Shown here piece by piece: positions 59,680 to 64,000 of a stretch of DNA of 64,000 bases. Position 1 is the stretch's first letter. Each line of letters begins with the position of its first letter. Under the pieces are notes generated by a model. That model was not told the origin of the DNA and did no database searches. It saw only the letters and a list, made by a program, of their open reading frames with translations. Source of the stretch: Pectinophora gossypiella (Eukaryota > Arthropoda > Insecta > Lepidoptera > Gelechiidae); assembly GCF_024362695.1 (NCBI RefSeq), contig NC_065408.1, positions 10,354,001 through 10,418,000 on the forward strand, read 5' to 3'. The position numbers and the translations under genes are program-made.

Positions 59680-60540
59680 ATGGGGGATTCCAGAAAGAAG
59701 AAAAAGTTCTACTTTCGGAAACGACGAAACAAATACTTCTTGGAACCCGGCTTCAGAGGCTTTTTCTGCACGTGCAACTTCAGAGAAAAAGAATGTGTGA
59801 AAGAAGTGTATAACTTGCTGAATGAGTACGCTGATAGACTGTATCCCGGGTTGGAGAGCGAGCCACTGGCCGCACCCGCTGCCGACCGGTCAGACTCCGA
59901 ATCCGAAGACGAGACTGATATTGGAGACCAGCTCCGACGAGAGTTGGACTCTATGAAGAAGGACTCACAGAAATCTCTGAAGCACAAGCGCTTCCAAGTA
60001 GTCGAAACTGGTGCGTCAAATTGTATCTTCATTAAAACTAACCTACCTAGTCCAGAAGAGCTGACCACCGCTATCATCAAGGATCTATACACGACACGAA
60101 TACAGAAGACGAGGCATGTAATGCGTCTACTCCCTATAATGGCAACTTGCAAAGCAAACTTGCCAGATATCATGGAGTGCGCGGGGAAACTGTTTGACAA
60201 CTTCTTCTTGAAGGAGCCATCAACATTTGCTGTGATCTTTAATAAGAGGTTCAACAGCAGTGTATCACGGGACCTCATCATCAAAGAGCTGGCGGAGCTG
60301 GTAACTCTCAAGAATGCAGACAATAAAGCCGATCTGAAAAACCCTCACCTCTGTATTATAGTTGAAATAATTAAAGGCATTTGCCTATTGAGCATTGTGG
60401 ACAATTATTTTATGTATAAAAAATATAATTTACATGAGCTATGTAAAGAGGAAACCACTCCTAATGATACTGAAGGGACCCAAGCTAAGAAATTCAAGAG
60501 TGATGTGGGGCAAACAGATGGTCAAAGTGAAATTCAATAG
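59680..60540 (+). CDS. THUMPD1: THUMPD1 / Tan1 tRNA-acetylation adaptor
   Basis: 286 residues in one exon. THUMPD1 (yeast Tan1) binds tRNA and helps the acetyltransferase NAT10/Kre33 make N4-acetylcytidine at position 12 of tRNA-Ser and tRNA-Leu. Seen here: a basic N-terminus (KKKKFYFRKRR, 6-16), the family motif with FLEPGFRGFFCTC (20-32), an acidic Ser-rich linker (71-82), and a THUMP domain (about 130-240) with LPIMATCKAN (151-160), FAVIFNKRFN (183-192) and HLCIIVEIIKGICLLSIV (223-240), then KKYNLHEL and a polar tail. The length agrees with the family (about 290-350). Start: ATG 59680; the frame upstream begins only with TTG. It stands alone 0.9 kb after the lipase stop. No clear polyadenylation signal is close. 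Confidence 0.95.
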   Translation: MGDSRKKKKFYFRKRRNKYFLEPGFRGFFCTCNFREKECVKEVYNLLNEYADRLYPGLESEPLAAPAADRSDSESEDETDIGDQLRRELDSMKKDSQKSLKHKRFQVVETGASNCIFIKTNLPSPEELTTAIIKDLYTTRIQKTRHVMRLLPIMATCKANLPDIMECAGKLFDNFFLKEPSTFAVIFNKRFNSSVSRDLIIKELAELVTLKNADNKADLKNPHLCIIVEIIKGICLLSIVDNYFMYKKYNLHELCKEETTPNDTEGTQAKKFKSDVGQTDGQSEIQ

Positions 60541-63195
60541 AATATTGTATGATACTGTTACTTTATGTAAATGTAATGTAAATGTAGTCCAACTTCTAGG
60601 TTGTATAAGTGGCCCCAATACCAACTTTGCACCAAATTTTCCTATTTAAAAATGATGTCTATTTAAACATTATCAACTTTTTTCAAATTATACATGTGAC
60701 CAAAATTCTAGTTTTATTATTATTGAAAATTCCTCAACATCCCTGGCAAATACAATAAGCATTGTTTAAACAGAAGCTGTTGAGTAGGTATTCATTAGTC
60801 ATTGCTGGTTATGCAATATAAATCAATAATGTTATGTAACTGATAAACACCACACAATATTAAGTTGTGTAACATCCAGTAGGTGGTAGGTATTTGTTAC
60901 ATAACAAAGGCTTATTCTGTTTCACTTGTGAACGAACCATCACAAAACCTTTAGTAGATAGAAGGTTGGCTGTGCAACCTTTTCCACGCAGTAGTGTAGG
61001 TCTCGGTCAAGAGAGGGCGCTATTAGTTCGTTCAGAGTGTATTTCGTACACCTCCGATTTCCCGCGATTTTCTTCTATAATCCGTAAATTATTTAATTAC
61101 GATGTTTCTTATTGTATTTACCTACCAAATACAACAATAACTACCTAATTCAACGTTTCAAATTGTCCAATCAAGTAGGTAGGTAGATAAATACCTATGA
61201 ACAGTTAGTTTGTTTTGTTTTTATGTTGTAGGCAAGTTAGGTAGGTAGGTCCTATAATAATTTAGTAAGTGTGCCTAAGTGTAATGCATGGCAGACTAAT
61301 TTACAGTATTTAAGGTCAGCTAATTTTTACTTTTAATTGTTTTCTGTTTTCAATAACCCCCGATATTTTTATTTGGCTCTTATTGAACTCCAATAAAACT
61401 GTTGTCCTTTCCTAAAATGCTTGATTGTCGGAGCAGCCAATTAAAACTTTGTAAGGGTTCCCCAATTGGAATTAGGCCAAAACACATCTCCATCGTAATA
61501 AATCGTCCGCCTTGATAGGAATACGTTTGCAGAATTATTCTGTCTTTGATTAAGGAAGAACGCGTGATAAATAAACTAAGATGGGGTTTTATTATGAACG
61601 ACTAAATAGAGAAGTGATGATTGGAGAACGATTAAGTGGGGTTGATAGACGTAATCCGAAGCGATTTCAGCGTGCCGGACATCGACTTCATTTGCAAAAG
61701 TCATAAATCTCATGGCGGCGTTACTTAAATCCAATAAGAATTCGTGTCTAATTCGAGTCATGCAGCAGTGGACATCAGCTAATGACATCCCTTGACGGTC
61801 GTTAGGAATGGCTGCTCGTTTTATTTTTTCCCTTGAGTGACTTACTCAGCGAGTTTCCTTTTTCAACGACGTTTTTACTTGGCAAATGAAAAATTCGTCA
61901 ATGTCGAATCGCGGAATTGTCGCCGTGGATTTATTTACTGAATTTTGATTTAACTGAGTAAGATCTAAAATTGAGAAACATTTTCTGTCTGCTGCATATC
62001 GCAATTCTATATTCTCAGTATAAGTAAAGCGTGCATTTCATCGAAGCTCGGACATAAAACTGAAAATTTAGTAGCGAAACCAGTTGAAAATACAGTTGCT
62101 GTTCGAAGTCTGAATCTTAGTGATAAAGATGTGGGCTGTATGAGATGCTGATTTGCTATTGGTTGAAATAAATATTTCAGTAACTACTAATATTGTTAGA
62201 AGTGTTCAGTAACATTTAGAATCTTGTAAAATACTACGTACCTACCTACATATCTACCATGCATAGAAACAAGAGGTAATTCGATTTCATCGTTCTATAT
62301 ATTGTTGTATATAGGGATGAGGTAGGTATGTACCTACCTACCTACCTTATCGTGAATACAGGGATTATTAGTTCATTAGGAGTATTATTGGCTTGCCCGA
62401 AACACAGGCCCGTTGTGTGGAACTGCGTCATACTTATACCTACATCTCAAGATTGCAATAAATTGGAGGTAAGTAGGTATTCACGATTTTGATAACTTGT
62501 CAGCCCGACCACCGAGTATGTCGTAGAAGTAGACCAGACGACCACGTCAACCAGTCATAATGGGCTAGTGTCCATCATCCCTCCTAATTATACATAGATA
62601 AGCAGTCACCCGCGACAGGTTACGGCATGCGCAGGCGACGAATTAGGATGGTTTTTTGAACACGAAGCAATAAAGAGCGTGTACCCAGCGGGCACTGGCA
62701 GCGCCGACTTTTTGACCGCCGTGTGTATTGACAGTGTAGGATTCCCTTTGTTCTATCGTACGCCGCAAAATTGTCCGACCGTCCGACCCGACTAGATTTA
62801 CAAACTCAATGTGGTTCATAATTATCTATATCAGATGTGGCTGCAAATGTGCGTTACACAGGTAATATACCTACCAGTTAGTAGGTATACGAAAGATAAC
62901 TATAATTATGTGTGAAAAGTAATATAACATATTTTGTGCACGTAGAATATGAAACAATTTATACATTTATAGTGATAAGTAGGTACTTACATAGAAATTG
63001 CACAGAGTAGAGTAATAGCTTGTTTTATCTTTATACGACTTGAATAACATTATCTTTCGACCGTGACCGCATTATGTAGTTTACTTATATAGTACCTAAT
63101 TACTTAGATATTTTCTGAGGTAAAAAGATTTTTTATAGCGTTGAACAAACACGAGTCAACGCTATCAAGGACACAATCATATAGGATAGATTGTA
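60541..63195. other. intergenic, no gene recognised
   Basis: THUMPD1 3' region and empty DNA. Contains GTAGGTA/TACCTAC low-complexity runs, for example 61170-61250 and 62310-62350. The minus frame at 61576-61788 shows no domain. Confidence 0.45.
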
Positions 63196-63312
63196 TATAT
63201 GTCACCGTAAAATTGTAAATAACGTTAGATTATAATCTATCAGTCTATCAGTTCACAATCTCGCGAGATAGATTATAATCTAACGTTATTTACAATTTTA
63301 CGGTGACATATA
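63196..63312. mobile_element. short fold-back MITE, about 45-bp arms
   Basis: The arms TGTCACCGTAAAATTGTAAA and onward (63200-63241) and their inverse (63270-63308) are essentially identical. The flanks are TATA on both sides, consistent with a TA/TATA target duplication. The loop is about 25 bp. High arm identity suggests a recent insertion. Confidence 0.85.
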
Positions 63313-63867
63313 AGTACATTCTAAACGGACCACACGTACGAGGTGAAGAGATGTCTGGGTAGGTAAGTAGTAGAGATGTACTCTACTAACCACGTACCCA
63401 GACACTAAGTATGTACTTAGTATAATATTTTATTCCAGGATTGTGACTCCGCTGATAGAGGCATAATACGTAAAACATCTTTATGGAATGCTGTGCAACT
63501 TTACTGAAAAAGGTGATATAAATTCTAAATAAGTACGTAGTGCTATTAAGATAGTGTTCTAGGTATAAAAAGCAAGCTCCTATTATTGTTTCACACATTC
63601 ATAAGAAGTAGGTAGGTACGTGTTTATATATGTCGATGTATAGTGAGCCACACTTAAGCTCGCTTGGACGTCGGAATAACAAGCACGGAACGGACACGGG
63701 CAAATCCAACCCAGGCCCGGATTTGTAACTGAGTGTGGCTTATTGTGCTCACTTGTACATAATGCGAGCATGGGCAAACACTCCAGCTTCTGGCTGCATA
63801 TGCTATGCGGCTTTGCTTCCTTAATGGTCAAGTTTTATTTGAAAATATAAGATTCATACATACAAAT
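63313..63867. other. intergenic, no gene recognised
   Basis: No supported gene. A short inverted pair (GTCTGGGTAGGT and CACGTACCCAGAC) is at 63351-63403. Confidence 0.4.
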
Positions 63868-64000
63868 ACATAATCTCACGCCTATTTCCCACCGGAGTAA
63901 GTAGAGACTATGGAATTCCATTTGCTTCGATCCAACATAATTCTCTTGATTCCTTCTACATTCATCAATCGTTACATACACGCACGCACGCCGGCTCAGA
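63868..64000 (-). mobile_element. RTE-like LINE 3' end (minus), runs off the window
   Basis: Inverse of the element at 46346-46500: CGCCTATTTCCCACCGGAGT, the block encoding RLMNVE-like residues (about 63955-63975) and GCACGCACGCCGG at the window end. The tail CATACATACAAATACAT lies at 63858-63872. Confidence 0.75.

Noticed and set aside
59709..60323. 204-codon frame on the minus strand of THUMPD1
   Set aside because: Shadow of the real gene in the opposite strand; no family resemblance.
62301..62350. Telomere-like or satellite repeat from GTAGGTA/TACCTAC runs
   Set aside because: Short, interrupted low-complexity runs that occur throughout the window; not the insect TTAGG telomere repeat.

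Overview
The window is animal nuclear DNA, almost certainly from a moth or butterfly. The pointers are AT-rich, gene-poor sequence with GT-AG introns, insect-type genes, and dense copies of repeats whose sequences I recognise as typical of Lepidoptera: tRNA-headed SINEs with a shared core, 3' ends of RTE-like LINEs with TATG/TGTA tails, fold-back MITEs and a mariner. There is no prokaryotic feature, CRISPR array or rRNA gene.

Layout. 1-22 kb is intergenic: an intact mariner (1745-3039), SINEs and MITEs at 0.9, 4.5, 7.6, 9.7-11.7, 12.5-13.0 and 14.0 kb, then about 7.8 kb with no gene that I can see. At 22.0-22.3 kb (minus) lies a possible 100-aa single-pass membrane protein, followed by an old repeat (22.87-23.47 kb). 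The gene cluster begins at 29.4 kb: an intronless full-length CaMKII (+), a single-exon torsin-family AAA+ ATPase (-, 34.3-35.4), an eight-exon Bora/aurora borealis gene (+, 37.0-43.5), an eleven-exon secreted-type pancreatic lipase with a PLAT domain (+, 45.4-58.8), and a single-exon THUMPD1/Tan1 gene (+, 59.7-60.5). The last 3.4 kb holds a MITE and an RTE-like LINE end.

The genes are ordinary neighbours and not a pathway: a signalling kinase, a membrane-anchored AAA+ protein, a mitotic Aurora-A activator, a digestive-type lipase and a tRNA-acetylation adaptor. Bora and the lipase were joined exon by exon; every junction keeps frame, giving 687 and 527 residues.

The points most worth following: (1) an intact, intronless CaMKII that fixes one long-linker splice form, which suggests a retrogene; (2) a duplicated DSGF phosphodegron-like module in Bora; (3) a partial tandem duplication of lipase exon 4 with its splice acceptor, exactly 300 bp upstream; (4) a SINE family combining a tRNA-like head, a 5S-rRNA-like segment and a LINE-like tail, one copy with a triplicated head; (5) several dated, nested retroinsertions with visible target-site duplications, one only 56 bp long; (6) an apparently intact mariner transposase with perfect 29-bp terminal repeats. 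I found no wholly new multi-gene system.
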